This document shows positions 34,839 to 47,753 of a stretch of 64,000 nt of DNA, piece after piece. The DNA is from Apostichopus japonicus (Eukaryota > Echinodermata > Holothuroidea > Aspidochirotida > Stichopodidae): positions 23,772,398 through 23,836,397 of the forward strand of contig NC_092577.1 in the NCBI RefSeq assembly GCF_037975245.1, in the 5' to 3' direction. The position numbers and the translations under genes were made by a program. Below the pieces are notes generated by a model. It saw only the letters and a program-made list of their open reading frames with translations, was not told the DNA's origin and searched no databases. Numbering within the stretch: the first letter of the stretch is position 1; each line of letters opens with the position of its first letter.

Positions 34839-36540
34839 TAGTGTTCAAACGATTATGCATAACAGAAAATACCAATTATTATGTTCATAATCGAACCGAT
34901 TCAGATTATTTGAAAAAGAGAAAAAAATCCCGTTTATACGAAATCGCCAATAAAGTTCCTAATAGAAACAATTATTTTGGTGATTTTCCTGTTTCCTTTT
35001 GCTTTCTTTGTAATACAAGGCTCTTAGGTATCATTTTCTTTGTACCAAATTACCTGTAAGGTTTCTCTGAAAGAAAGGTTTTTTTGGGGTAAATTTCGAA
35101 AATACGAAAATATGACATCCTACCTAGTCAGGACTGTGCTAAGCGAATGGCCTAACCACCTCGACGTGTATGTCACCTATTAATGGCTTCAAATGGGCTA
35201 AGAACTAGTTACTCAAAACATCCATCTCAAAAAGCATCTCATACAAACCATCTTTCTTCAATCTTAACCAAAGTGTAAATTTGAATTACATATTGCCTAC
35301 ATTCCGACATTATTTTGTACTTATTTTCAGTGTTATACCGTTTATGAACAAACAGAAATGTTACGAACTTGAAGTTAAACATACCTATTTGTTACCTATT
35401 TAACTCCATTCAAGTTCAATTAGAAAACGTATGCTCAGGCCAATCAAACTGAAAAGCAAATTGTACCATCGTAACTTCTTTCAAATTACTGTAAAATGTT
35501 ACGAGATTAATGTAAAGAAATAACAACAACTAGAAACTAGGCCAATATAAAATACAACATTCCCTCTAAGACATAGCACATATCTTCCAAACAAATGCCG
35601 AATTCCAGGAAATTGACAGTTGTAAGAGCTAAGCTACGGATTTTTTTGGTTGGCAAACCGATGGTTAGGCTACATTTCCCTTTGACTTAGTGTGGTTGTT
35701 AGGCTAACATGTGGTCGAAGGTTGCAGTACTTCATGGATATTTTAGTTCTAGCTAACTGCGTCACAATTTCAGCGAACAAAGAGATGCTTAGGCTTGATA
35801 TTCCCGTTGACTACGTGTGGTGTTCGGGTACCATGCGCGAGGATAACAGCAGGGAAAGTATGTAAAAAAGATACCCAAAGTATTGCTCTGTTTTTCTTTG
35901 AAAACGATGGTTGGGCTACATTTCCCATTGACTTAGTGTGGTTGTTAGGTTAACATGTGGTCGAAGATTGCAGTTTCCATGGATATTTTTATTTTTTATT
36001 TGCGACACAACTAGAGCGAATAAACAGATGGCTACGTTAGATTTCCCTGTTGACTTAGTGTGAAGTAGGGCTACCATGTGGTCGGAGATTTGTGGGGATT
36101 TTAGGTTATTGTCGCTGGTACTGAAATTGCTTCGTGTAGGCCGTAATTTGCCAGTGACTATGCGGCAAGTTCCCGGTGAATGTGCGCGACCCTCTCGCAC
36201 TGCTTCAAATTTACTGCGGGATTGTGAGAACTGTTTGCGCGATTCGCGCTGCTAAAGCAAACGCATGTCACAATTAATTTTACACAGACACCTGATATAA
36301 CGAGGGCGATTTTCCTTTAGTGATTATTTTAATATTTCGTAGTAAAAGAACAAACCTAATACATCAGTTGATATTTTCAACTTGCATTTGTTTTAGAATA
36401 ATGATATTTTCACCTTGCATATGCTTTTGAATAATCGGTATGACATAACTGGTGTTCCACGTAATTTTTACCGATTCCGATTATGTTCCGATTATGCAAT
36501 CATCGTACCGATTCCGATTTCGATAATCGTTTGAACACTA
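34839..36540. mobile_element. Non-autonomous hAT-type element nested in the hAT transposase intron
   Basis: The ends are inverted copies of TAGTGTTCAAACGATTAT (34839 inward, and from 36540 on the minus strand). They are flanked by the perfect 8-bp duplication CGAAAGTG at 34831-34838 and 36541-36548. TAGTG ends with an 8-bp duplication fit hAT elements. It is about 1.7 kb, has no transposase-like frame, and contains a ~122-bp minisatellite. It must have entered after, or together with, the host hAT element. Confidence 0.85.
35655..36150. repeat. Minisatellite, about four ~122-bp units, inside the nested hAT element
   Basis: Unit starts lie near 35658, 35781, 35902 and 36025. Each has the frame GATGNTTAGGCT-ATTTCCC-TTGACTTAGTGTGG-GGCTAACATGTGGTCGAAG, and alternating units are more alike (first with third), suggesting a higher-order ~245-bp unit. 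Confidence 0.8.
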
Positions 36541-38885
36541 CGAAAGTGCACATTTTAAATGGTCGTAACTCAAGATCAAAGCCTCCGGCAGACTGTTTAC
36601 ATAGTGGATTATGATCGGTGACACAACTTCATCGAACTGTTTGGTTCATATTGTTTTAATGTAAGGTCATACTTACCTAAGGTGAAAGGTCATCTGAGGT
36701 GAACTCATTAATAATAATGGATGGCCAGATACAGTACACAAATTGTTAAACCAGTGACAACTAGCCAACTTGTTTACAAATGTACATGTATTTATCCTTA
36801 ATTTTAATGTTGTGCTTTCTTTCAGATAATATTGCCGATCACCTGAGACAGACACCTTTCTCCTTTTCTACTGACGGCAGCTCAGATTATGGTAACGAAG
36901 AACAGCTCTACCCAGTGGTTGTCCGCTACTTTGATGAATCTTTGAAGACGATAGTTGGTGTTTTATTTGAAATTCGTACCACAAAAGATCGATCAACTGG
37001 TTCCAATATCTTCAAACTTCTAGATGCAGCATTTACAGCAAAGAAGATACCTTGGAAAAATTGCATCTGCTTTTCATGTGACAATGCTTCTGTAATGGTG
37101 GGATCCGTGAAGGGGTTGCTGCTTATGTGAAGAAGCAGAATCCTGATGTGTTTGTCTTAGGGTGTCTTTGTCACCGTCTACATTTGGCAGCGGAAATGAG
37201 AGCAGACACATTCACGCCATTCACGCCAGTTGACATATTAGTAAAAATATACTACTACTTGGAGAAGTCATCTAAACGGCATAAAGACATGAAAGAAGCG
37301 CAAGCTATGTGTGGCACAGCTAACCATAAGATCCTCAAACATGTCTGCACAAGATGGCTTTCATTGGAACATGCTTTGCATCGTTTACTTGAACAGTGGC
37401 CAGCATTGGTGTACTACTTCAAGAAGGAAGGTTATCGGTCTTGACAAGAAAGTAGTGTCACATAAGAGAAAGAATGAAAATGAGTCTGATCAAACCAAGA
37501 AACAGAAAAGCATGGATGCCAGCAGCCCAAGTCAAAGTTCTTCAAGGAGCAGTACATTTGCTAGTGCAATTGGGGCATTGAAGATACCAAAGAAGCAAAA
37601 AAGCACCAGCACAGCAACAACAAAGCCTCAGTCAACCAGCACAGCACAGCACAGCTTCAAAGTCTAAGTCAACCGGCAAAGCAACTTCAAAAGCAAAGCC
37701 AACCAGTGTACCATCTTCAAAACCAAAGACAAGTGGCAAAAAGGAAACCACAAAATCAAAGCCAGTGACTAATGCAGTGGCAAAGGCGGAGCAGTTCATG
37801 AACAGCTGACAGATTACCATAAACTATTCTGCTTGTTTATCAAATATACAATACCACTGTTGAACAATTTAAACTTCAAAGAGCTTCAAAGACGTGAACC
37901 AATGGTCCATATGATACATGGGAAGTTGAATGGTTTTCTGAAGGATGTCATGCTCAAATTTGTGAAACCAGCAGTCATCAAATCTTCAGCTAGCTTGAAA
38001 GAGTGCCACTATAATGAGAGAAATAATGAAAAGAGTGATGTAGACTTAATTCTGGGACATGAAGTGACAGACTTTATCAAATGTCATGAGTTCAGTGAGG
38101 GTCAACTGGAGGAGTTCTACACAGCTGTCAGGAATTACTTTATGTCAGTCTGTAGTTATGTCATTGCCACATTTCCTTTGAATGATGAAGTTCTGCAACA
38201 TGCAATGGTTGCTGATAAGGACAAAAGACTTGAAGTCGACTTCTCATCAGTGTCATACTTTGTAGACAGGTTTAAGTTTATGCAAGATGAATTAGATGAC
38301 TTGCAAGTTGAGTTTGCCCATTACCAGGTAGATGATGAGCTTGACATGAGTGAGAGCACAGCAGATTACTTTTGGGCACAGTTATCACAACAGAAGGACA
38401 AAGCAACTGGAGCAGTCAAGTACAAGCACCTACCTAGAGTCATGTTAATGATTCTCACTGTTGATCACAGCAATGCACAAGATGGGAGAATCTTCAGTGT
38501 CGTAAGAAAAAAAGCGACAGAATTCAGGCCAAATCTCAGTACCGAAGTACTTTCCAAAAGCCTTACATCTAAACTTTACTGGCAAGAAGCAGGGGTTCCC
38601 TGTTACAAACGGGAACTAAATCGGGAACTACTGCAGAAGTGCAAAAAGGCCACAGTGGAATATAATAACACAAGTATGTAGTATATTACAACACTACGTT
38701 TGTAAGTTTCATCAATTGTACACTTAATAAGATGTTATAGTCATGATGTATCAATTCTGCATAACAGATTTTTAACTCATAGACCTAAAAACAAGAGTTT
38801 AAACCGTCGGTTTAGTATGGCAAAATACATTTTTTGGGGTCTGAGTACAGTTTTCTGAGTTCAGAGGTTGGCATCCCTGTAAACA

Positions 38886-39600
38886 GTCAGAGAGCCAAAA
38901 TTCACACAACGTAGTTCAAATCTGAAATCATTCAACAAAGTTGATTCAATATCAGTTCTAGACAGTCATTCTGGACAATCTGAACAAGCCTGTGACTAAA
39001 CCAACATTAACAACAATCATTGTATTATATGACATCAAAGTAAAACTGTACTTTCCATAGACATTATAATTCTTATATTACACTAATGTAATTTGTGACA
39101 TCAAAGGAGGTTTAAAGAAAAACGACTTGCATGAAATTTTTGGCTTTAAGTCTAACAAAACAGATGCATTTCCATCGCTATCAATCGTGGTTATGACAAA
39201 ATTAATTACAATAAACCTCAAGCAAATAGAATAAAGCCTAATTTCAACCGAAAACACTGCACAACGCAAATCACATACAGCACTGACGCGCAACGTGAAG
39301 CACAGCATCACACGCATTAAAACAATCGAAGACCATTAAGGTACTGCTGAGTTTCTGAAGATAGATTGTTAAACCAGGGAGTTGTTATGGAATGGAGTTC
39401 TGTCTTCAGTGATTTTATCACCATGTCCTTAAAACCACCTGAGGATACACTACGCAGCCTATGTTAACCCTATGACTAAACACGAAGGTCAGGCCTCCCA
39501 GAGAGCGATCAGATTTCCTTTCAACCATATGAAGTTGCCGACTCAGGAGACTTGTTCAAAACGCCCTCTATAATTTGACCGTATCTAGCCGATTACTTCA
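38886..39600. other. No gene seen
   Basis: AT-rich spacer after the hAT element. No frame above background and no clear repeat. The left limit of the DIRS fossil may lie at its end, but was not found. Confidence 0.4.
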
Positions 39601-41739
39601 TGGGGCTTTCCCTGATACTTACCGCATGCGCAGTAGTTATTCTCTGTGGTGTCATTACCGAAACTTATGTGCAGTTGAAGAAGAAACAGTTACCTTTTTT
39701 TTCGTGAATACCCGAAATTCGAAAGATTTTTTTCAGTAAGTTATGCCAAATTATTCTTCATTGTTTTGTCGTAAATCGTACGGAATATTGGGAAATTTAG
39801 GCTAGAAAGAAGGGACTTTTTAGTCAATTCGCGCATCGGGTGTTGTTGCGAGCACTTGATGGTTGCTGTACGATACATGGCTTAATACTAGCCTAACCTA
39901 CATTATTGTTGTAGGCATACGTTACACTTTCAGGCGGCACACATCTTGCATGAGCAGTATTTTGCTGGCTTTATGCTTTAACTTGATTAAGCTTTGCAGT
40001 AGCAGTATTTTGCTGTCTATCTGCGTTCAGCTTAACTTAATATTAGCAGTACTTGCTAATTACGTTATAACTACCCAATTGGCATTTTGCTTCGGGGTTT
40101 GATTTTTAATTGTGATGGACTTCTGGTTCTGGTACACAAATCGCAACAAGCAATGTAAAAGATATGCTTGCTGAAATGCAGGCACAGATTAAATTGTTGT
40201 GCCAGAAAGTTATTCCTGGCAATAAAGAAATAGACAAAAATGAGGTAGCAACCTCTGCTGAAAATCGACCTCTTTCTGAGGCTTGTTCTCTTCCCCCTCA
40301 CAATCAGGAGGGGATATCTTTGGACTATGATGATGAGCTTCTAGACTTATTGAACTCACCATATGATACTGCTAATGAGAATGATGATCTCATCTCTCCT
40401 CTTGAAAGTTCTTCAGAACTTGAAAAGCAAACTGTAAAAATCTCTACGGAGGAACAAACTGCTTTTAGTAATATTGTTTCTGGCCTAGATTTCCGCAATA
40501 TAGTCGGTAATGTGGAACTAGAAAAGGTTGCAAATTTGGTCACAAATGTTTGGTCCAAAAAATTGGCACCACAAAAACTGAAAGAAAAGATGGAAAAATA
40601 TCAACATCCAAGCAATATGTAACTATTGTAGACATCTCAGGTCAACAAATTGATCTGGGACAATATTCAGCTGCAAGCTAGAACCAAAGATTTGAGATTA
40701 CAAAAGATACAGTCAGGGAACGTTAAGGCTATGATTGCTCTGACTTATCTAATTAATGATGTATTGACTGGCAAGGCTGGTCAGGATAAGGAGAATGTCC
40801 TGTTGAAGTTGACAGATGCCTTGGCCTTCCTTGGTTCATCTAACATAGACTTAAACCATGATCTATTCAAGCCGGAACTTAAGGCAGAGTAGAAAAATTC
40901 AAACTCAGTGCCTATGTCTACTCTGTTATTTGGGGATGACATATCGCAGCAAGTGCGTGACATAACCGATGCAAATAGAATGAGCAAGTGTTGCTGAACT
41001 CCTACTAGGGGGAGAGCTAGAGGTGGAGGTTTTACAGGTAAAATCAATTATCGTGGCCCATACAGGAGGCAACAGACGCTACCAGCCTTTTTTAGGCCAG
41101 CGTCAAGAAAGCGTCGAGAAATCCTCAGAAAAGCCTGAGCAATTAACAAGAGGTAAGGTATGTGTCAATTCTGTTAGTGTACATTTCTTTACAGCCTTGT
41201 AAAACAAAGCAATTACCCATTGGCGGCCGTTTGAAACATTTTATACAGCACTGGCAAGAAATCACAACTGACTCGGTTATACTAAGTTGTGTTCATGGCT
41301 ATGACATCGAATTTGATGAACAAAAGCAAATTCAGTATAATAGATCCAAAACAAAATATATATGCTCTAATTCAACTGAAGCTTGATTTAGGTAATGAAA
41401 TATCCAAGCTTTGGGAAAAGAATGTTTTGGAAGAAACGTCCCATTCCCAAGGGGAATTTATTTCATCAGTGTTTGTGAGGCCTAAGCCAGATGGTTCTTT
41501 CTGAATGATATTGAATTTAAAGAACCTAAATGAAAGTGTCAAAGATTACCATTTTTAAAATGGATACTTTGCAGGCTGCATTACGGCTAGTAGAGCCGCA
41601 GTGTTTGATGGCTTCAATTGACCTGAAGGACGCCTATTATTCACTACCTATTAGTTCTTAAAGTCGAAAATTTTTGAGACTTGCGTTCAAAGGCATAATT
41701 GCCTACCAAATGGGTTGGCCTCAGCACCTCGCATTTTGA

Positions 41740-42808
41740 GCTCATACCAGCATGCTAGTGTGAGCTATTGTTACAGTGCAGCGTCTATCACTCTATCCGT
41801 CAACAATTGGTAAAACCGCTCCCACTCGCAGTGTTTCATGGAATTTCATGAAACTTGGACACAAGGACCATTGGGTCTAGGGCCATCAGAGATGGTCCAA
41901 AATTTGGGGCCAAAGGTCACCTGTGGGCCGTAATGGGCCATTTTGTGGAAATACGCAAAATGCTTCTCCTACAGATTCCATGGTACATTGTTGAGGGTTT
42001 GTCACGATAGATAGTACAATGGTAGTTTTACCTTCAGGGTGTTCATGAATTTGAGATCAAAGATTAACTAGGGGTCTTTTGTGGCCCGGGCCGCGGCCCT
42101 ATATTTTCAAATTGCTCCTGTTCGTACAGCGTATGGCCAATTATAATGAAACTTGGTCACAACGTTCCTCGGGATGAGAGTTACGAGGGGTGTTCGAAAA
42201 ATTGAGGTCAAATGTCATTCTTTGTAATATTTTCAATATCTCAATCTCCTCAAGATTTTGATGGATCATATTCAAAGTTGAACTGATGATTGTTGGATTG
42301 TGTATGAATAAGTTGATGCCTACAAATTTTTGGTCAAAAGTTAATTAATTACAATTAATCCCCATTGTTGAAAAAAATCTGAGCCTTCACTTTTTGCCAA
42401 AGCTCCTTTAATTTGTCTCCCAGTCTCTGCAGTGTTTGTTTACATTTGTGGTTAAGCTCTGCAGAGGCTGTTAGTGGAATTACAGTAGGACTGGGACTGG
42501 GAGTTGTTATTAACTGTTGAACTGTAAGCATGAGAGCCCTATAGCCAATCACCACTTACCGATTCTTAGAAGTCTTTGAGCCTGAGGTTTGTAGGCAGTT
42601 TAATAGGGTAGGTCAGTGAGTGGTATTGTTTGAGAGAGTGGGTAAAATAGGATTTAAAGGGGAAAGCAGGAATTATAGCCAGTGGTGTGGCCAGGATTCT
42701 GCTAACGGAGGGGGGGGGGTATCCCTCATGGGCCCAAAATTGGGTTTGTGGGCCCTACATTTTTCAGCTCGAAAGGGTATGAGCTTCTGCACCATTGGTG
42801 CTCTAGTT
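41740..42808 (+). repeat. Dispersed repeat R1, copy 2, inserted in the DIRS reverse transcriptase region
   Basis: Highly similar to 7363-8488, from GCTATTGTTACAGTG (41764) to GCACCATTGGTGCTCTA (42792-42808). The junction on the left may lie slightly further out, near 41740, because reverse-transcriptase-like sequence stops there. It has a 75-base internal deletion relative to copy 1. Since it splits the DIRS fossil, R1 moved or was copied after the DIRS insertion. Confidence 0.75.
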
Positions 42809-45492
42809 ACTAAACTACTCAAACCTATTCTGGCTGAGCTCAGGAAATTGGGTATTTCTTGCCTGAGCTATATTGATGATATTTATATGCAGGCTAATAC
42901 CAAAAGTGCATGTGTTTCTGCAGTGCATACAGTTGTACATTTTTTTCAGAAATTAGGCTTCATCATTCGTCCCGGATTTGTGCTTCATTCCCAACATATG
43001 ACTGTTCGGCCAAAACCCAAAAGGATAGAATCTGCCTGAGATACAAAAATTTAAGGGCAAACACAAAAAGACTATCAGGTACTTGGCAAATATCATTGGC
43101 ATCCTTGTCTCTGTTTTCCCAGGAGTTAAATATGGACCCCCTTCATTACAGGGATATGGAAAAACTTCAAGATTTCTCTGTTGAAAAAAATACAAGGGAA
43201 ATTTTGATACAGAAATAGAATTGGCGGAGGGGGACTATACAGAGCTGAAATGGTGGTTAGAGTCCCTTCCGCTTGCATGCATGTATATCTTAGAGCCTAA
43301 CCCAGATATTGTATTAGAAACTGATGCTTCTCTGGTAGGATGGGGTGCTTTTTGCCCGACCCTCTCTACACGGTCACAAGGAGAGTGGAATACCGTTGAG
43401 AAAACATATCACATAAATTTGCTTGAACTCCTTGCTATCTATTTTGCTCTAAAAACGTTATGCTTAAAGGGTGATCATATGCATATAAGAATTTTATCTG
43501 ACAGCTCGACAGCTGTTGCATACATTAAGGCTATGGGAGGTACCCATTCGTCACAATGTAAGAAAATAGCAAAAGCTATATGGGAATGGTCTGCATCAAA
43601 CAAAGTGTGGTTGTCTTCTTGTTACTTGCCGGGCAAGCTTAATGTCCATGCTGACATGCTGTCCCGTACATTTGAGAGTAAGACAGAATGGATGCTAAAT
43701 CCAGAAATATTTCAACCAGTTTCTTCCCTGTGGGGGAACTTTGATATTGATTTATTTGCATCTCGTACAAATAAAGAACTCGCTCCCTTTGCTTCATTGC
43801 GACCAGACCCAGATGCCTTATTCATTGATGCATTCTCCTTTAATTGGCATAGGTACATCTTTTATGCTCTTCCCCCCTTTAGCCTAATTGCCAGAGTACT
43901 GCCAAAAATACAAAGGGACCAGGCAAGAGGAGTAATTGTGGTACCTTTATGGTCAACTCAGAACTGGTACACAAAACTGTTACACATGACCATAGCTATT
44001 CCAAGGTATTTACCGCTGGGGAAAGAAGTCTTACTTCTATCCGAAGACAGAAGCAAACTACACCCCCTTCATCACAACCTTCAGTTGGTTGCATGACTGA
44101 TGTCTGGCAACGCTTCCGAAACCTTGACATTCCACAAGAAACTTCCAGAATCCTCATGACATCCTGGAGGGTATCCACTCAAAAACAGTACAGCACTTAT
44201 CAAGATATGTGGTTTAAGTTCTGTTCAAGGAAACAGATTGATTCACTTCATCCCTCTGTAAATCAGGTGCTTGACTTTCTAACGAGTCTTTACAATGCTG
44301 GTATAGTACCATTAACACTGCACGGTCATCGCTTTCTGCATTATTGGATCATGTACAAAGAAATACTATTGGCTCATATCCTCTCATCAGCCGTTTTCTC
44401 AAAGGAATTTTTGAATTGAGAACCCCATACCCCAGATACACAATTTGGGACGTGTCTATTGTGTTGAACTATCTCCGGTCTCTTCATCCTACATCATCAT
44501 TGACTTGAAAGCAATTAACCTATAAGTTAGTAATGCTTTGTTATCTGCTCAGAGACTACAAACTCTGCAATTATTAGATGTCAATAATCTTCATTTGGAT
44601 GGGAAGGAAGCTGTTTTCTTCTTACCTAATAAATTAAAGCAGTCACGGCCTGGTTCCAATCCATTAAGAGTTGTGTTGGCATCATACCAGGCTGACATGA
44701 CTCTTGATGTTTATCATGTACTTCAGCATTATATTAACGTCACATCCTCATTAAGAGGAGCGGAATCGCAACTTTTCATTAGTTCCACCACATAAACCAG
44801 TAACGAGAAATACTTTATCACGATGGATTAAACTTGTTTTGGAGCAGGCTGGGGTTCATGTAGTTCAATATGCGGCCCATAGTACCAGGGCAGCCTCTAC
44901 ATCCGCTGCAGATTCAAGAAATCTGCCTGTAGATGATATTTTACGTACAGTAGGGTGGGCCTCGGGAAGAACCTTTGTTCAGTATTACAAAAAGCCTATT
45001 GTCAGTAACAAAACTTTTGCGATGGCAGTTTTGGATGCATAAGTGTACAAGTTTTTTTACTATATGCGTTACATTAAAAGTGTGGTATAATTTTACAGAT
45101 GGGTTATGTATAGTTTTGAGTTGATATACATACTTGAAGATGTAGAAGTGATGTGTAACCACGTTTTGAATATTCCTCAAAGAGGATGCTATGTTAGATT
45201 TTATTCACATGAATGGGGATTTCCAAAGTATGGAAAGTAAGAATGTTATGTTATCCTTTGTACCAAGTGGTAATAAAATTACCTCAGTTCTTGTTAAAAA
45301 GAAAAGAAATGTTTCTGTTGCTCCGCAAGCAAATTAAAAAGGATACAAACTTTGAATTTGCGTTCGTTTGTAATCTTTCTGTTCGTATGCGTTTGAACAC
45401 TGCTTTGAAATGTCAAGTAGTTCCGTAGTGAAGTGTAATGGGGAAGTAGAATCGTTGAATTAAACGAGACCATAGGTTGAAGTTTGATTGAG

Positions 45493-45691
45493 ATTCTACT
45501 GAGACATTCAGGAACGAAGGGATTACTTGCCCTCCCATGTAATGCATTCTCATGCAAGATTATTACCACATAATTTTCCCTCCCAGAAGTTCGTGGTGTT
45601 CAATCGCATATTGTAACTTTAAAAACTGAAGCTAATCCTCAATTATACAATCTCAAGTAATCCCTTCGTTCGTGTAATGTCTCAGTAGAAT
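45493..45691. repeat. Inverted repeat at the DIRS right end
   Basis: Left arm 45493-45528 (ATTCTACTGAGACATT then AACGAAGGGATTACTT) and right arm 45655-45691, its near-complement, separated by about 125 bases. This would fold into a long hairpin. Its position right after the recombinase region suggests a DIRS terminus. Confidence 0.7.
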
Positions 45692-45700
45692 TTAACGATT

Positions 45701-46755
45701 ATACACTGTGGTACCTGTGGTAAGCCAAGGACTAACGTCAGTTGTTAATTTTTAAGTTGTAAGAACATTTCATTCGTTGTTTTGGGAAATTTTGTCATTT
45801 TACCGGGTATTATAACCCGGAAAGTTTCAATCGAGAGAACGGGTTACTGCTTGGTTCCCAAGTCAAGACTAAAGTGTAAACGTAGCAAGGTCTATATGCC
45901 AATATAGCCTTATACTACATTAATACAAATAGCTCTAACCTACATAAAATTAGCCAAATAAATAGCCTACTGTATTCTGAATAAGTTCAGCTCATGCCTT
46001 CAGATAGTCCCCATAATATTTTGGTCTATAACTCGTGCAAGTGAGCAATGAGAGTGATCATATGACATGATTGTTTGCACAATCCTTCTGAATGATATAA
46101 TATATTTCTCAGGCTAATGAATTTTATTCACCACAGTTTAAAAATATTTACAGACCTGCAAATGGCACCTTTCTTTGTATGTAGCAGCATTTCATCCTTC
46201 AACAAATCCAAATAAATGTTGATGCATGTGTACAGAGCATGAACCTATACACTAGGCACAAAGCAGAATTTTTCATAGCAAAACAAATGAGTAAACATAT
46301 TTGTTCTTGGTGATTTTAGCAGACTTAAGGAAGAAGTCTTAATCCAACCTGTATGCAATTTATCATGCAAAATTTTTATCAATCTTGAGTGTTCCTCAGG
46401 CACTTTATCATGGGAACTATCATGTTGAAATGATACATATTTGCAGGTTATGTTGGCCTTCTTGCCAGGTGTCCACAGGGCAAATGATGGGATGCATGAA
46501 ATCATGGGATGGATAAATTAGGGGTGTGCTATACACCTACGATTACTAATATCCTCTGATTTGCAGAGAAACACACAGTGTATGAACTACTGCATGAAAT
46601 AAAAGGGTAAATGCATAATTGTAGGTATTTCAAACTATCAGAAACTTGAAATGAGTTTGGAGTCCTGTCCACTCATACATTGTTGTTTTCTAAGGAATGT
46701 ATCCCCCGAAAACCTAACCTACATTGTTTGCAATATCCACGAAACTTAGCAACTA
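45701..46755. other. No gene seen
   Basis: AT-rich spacer between the DIRS and Ty3/gypsy fossils. It may include the left end of the latter, but no terminal repeat was recognised. Confidence 0.35.
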
Positions 46756-47753
46756 AAACCTCATGTCAAAAGTCAATAAAAAAAATAATATATGCTTAAT
46801 TCCTTTCATGCCCAAGTATAACACTTTATTTACTGACAAAGGTCTTTTGGCGTACTATAACCTAACTGATGCAGATGCTATTGACTTTCAAAAACTGAAA
46901 ACCGTGTTGCTTAAACGTTACGAACTCACTGAAGGCTTTCGTAATAACTTTCAAACAGCTAAACCTGAACAAAGTGAGTGTGCATCACAATGTTACTCGA
47001 ATTAAAAATTACCTTCAAAGATGGGTACTATTGTCTGGGACACCGAATACTGTTGACGGAATGTATGAATTATGGTTGAAGGATCAATTTTTGCATAGTT
47101 GCCCTAAGGAGTTAAAAGAAAGACAACCCCCAGTATAGCAAGCTTGTGTAAAATTGCAGACCAATACATTGAAGCCCATCATAGTTGGTATGCCCACCCT
47201 AAAGAAAGAATTCGTTGCAGGCAGGGGCAAACCAGGTACACGTGGTCAGGTTATTAATTCAAGAAGTTATGAAAATAATCGACTATATCAAACAAATGAT
47301 TGAAACTCTATAAGAAACGTAACTTTGCGGGAGGCAAGGTCTTTGTAGTTGAAACGGAAACATTAGGTTTCATGAAAATAGATACTAACGATCCACATGT
47401 GTGATTAAAGCAAAGGAGAGAGGATTCTTTAAGTTAGATTGTGGGTTGGAGATACCTATTCTACGAGCTTCTTGTTTAGATATAAAAGACCCAAATATGC
47501 CCATTGAAAGAGGCAAAATTGGTCACAAGGTAGTTAATGTTCTAAGAAGATACAGGGTGCAAGGGCAGTTCAGTTCTCGTGGAGTGCGGACGTGTTTTCG
47601 GCTGCTCTCCACTTTTCGTTGACCACACCTTTTTGTGTTTTTACGTTGGCCTTTCATTAGTTTGCAGTTTGTGTTAGTGTAGTTTGTGTGTTTTGGGTTT
47701 GCTTCGTTTTGGTTTTTGTACAGGTGCGTGGCTTTGCCACACCCCTAGCTGTC

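Larger units (their letters stand above)
34134..38681 (+). pseudogene. hAT transposase with BED-like zinc finger and hATC dimerisation domain, broken
   Basis: Exon 1 (start probably the ATG at 34179, MPSTSGKGARKQ) carries a zinc finger, CKVCATDFSISH through TKKH, and ends at a GTGAGT donor near 34628. Exon 2 begins after TTTCTTTCAG at 36825. It holds FSTDGSSDYGNEEQLYPV, CFSCDNASVMVGSVKG, VFVLGCLCHRLHLAAE (RNase H-fold parts with candidate Asp residues), a low-complexity Lys/Ser/Thr linker (37450-37810) and a C-terminal hATC-like block, LTVDHSNAQDGRIFSVVRKK. Frame changes lie near 34580, 37110 and 37440, and a stop at 37807, so no full protein is made. The transposase would normally cut and rejoin the element ends in the nucleus. 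Confidence 0.8.
33758..38879 (+). mobile_element. Complete hAT-type DNA transposon with TIRs and target duplication
   Basis: The left end begins CAGGGATGCTATC at 33758. The right end, read on the minus strand from 38879, begins CAGGGATGCCAAC. TAAACA occurs immediately outside both ends (33752-33757 and 38880-38885), giving a perfect 6-bp duplication; the wider 8 bases do not match. A plus-strand transposase gene fills the interior, with a 2.2-kb intron that holds a second element. Terminal CAGGGATGC repeats and the hATC-type C-terminus support hAT. The ends are well preserved although the transposase is broken. Confidence 0.85.
39640..45700 (+). mobile_element. DIRS-type tyrosine-recombinase retrotransposon fossil, interrupted by repeat R1
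   Basis: Plus-strand parts in DIRS order: a gag-like region (about 40160-40890), a reverse transcriptase (about 41380-43060, split by repeat R1), an RNase H (about 43220-43700, with LETDASLVGWGAFC and LLELLAIYFALK) and a tyrosine recombinase (about 44100-45040, with the catalytic HSTRAASTSAA and Tyr near its end). Near the right end, inverted arms lie at 45493-45528 and 45655-45691, as expected for the terminal or internal complementary regions of DIRS elements. The copy is broken, with many breaks, and looks moderately old. The left end was not determined. Confidence 0.8.
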
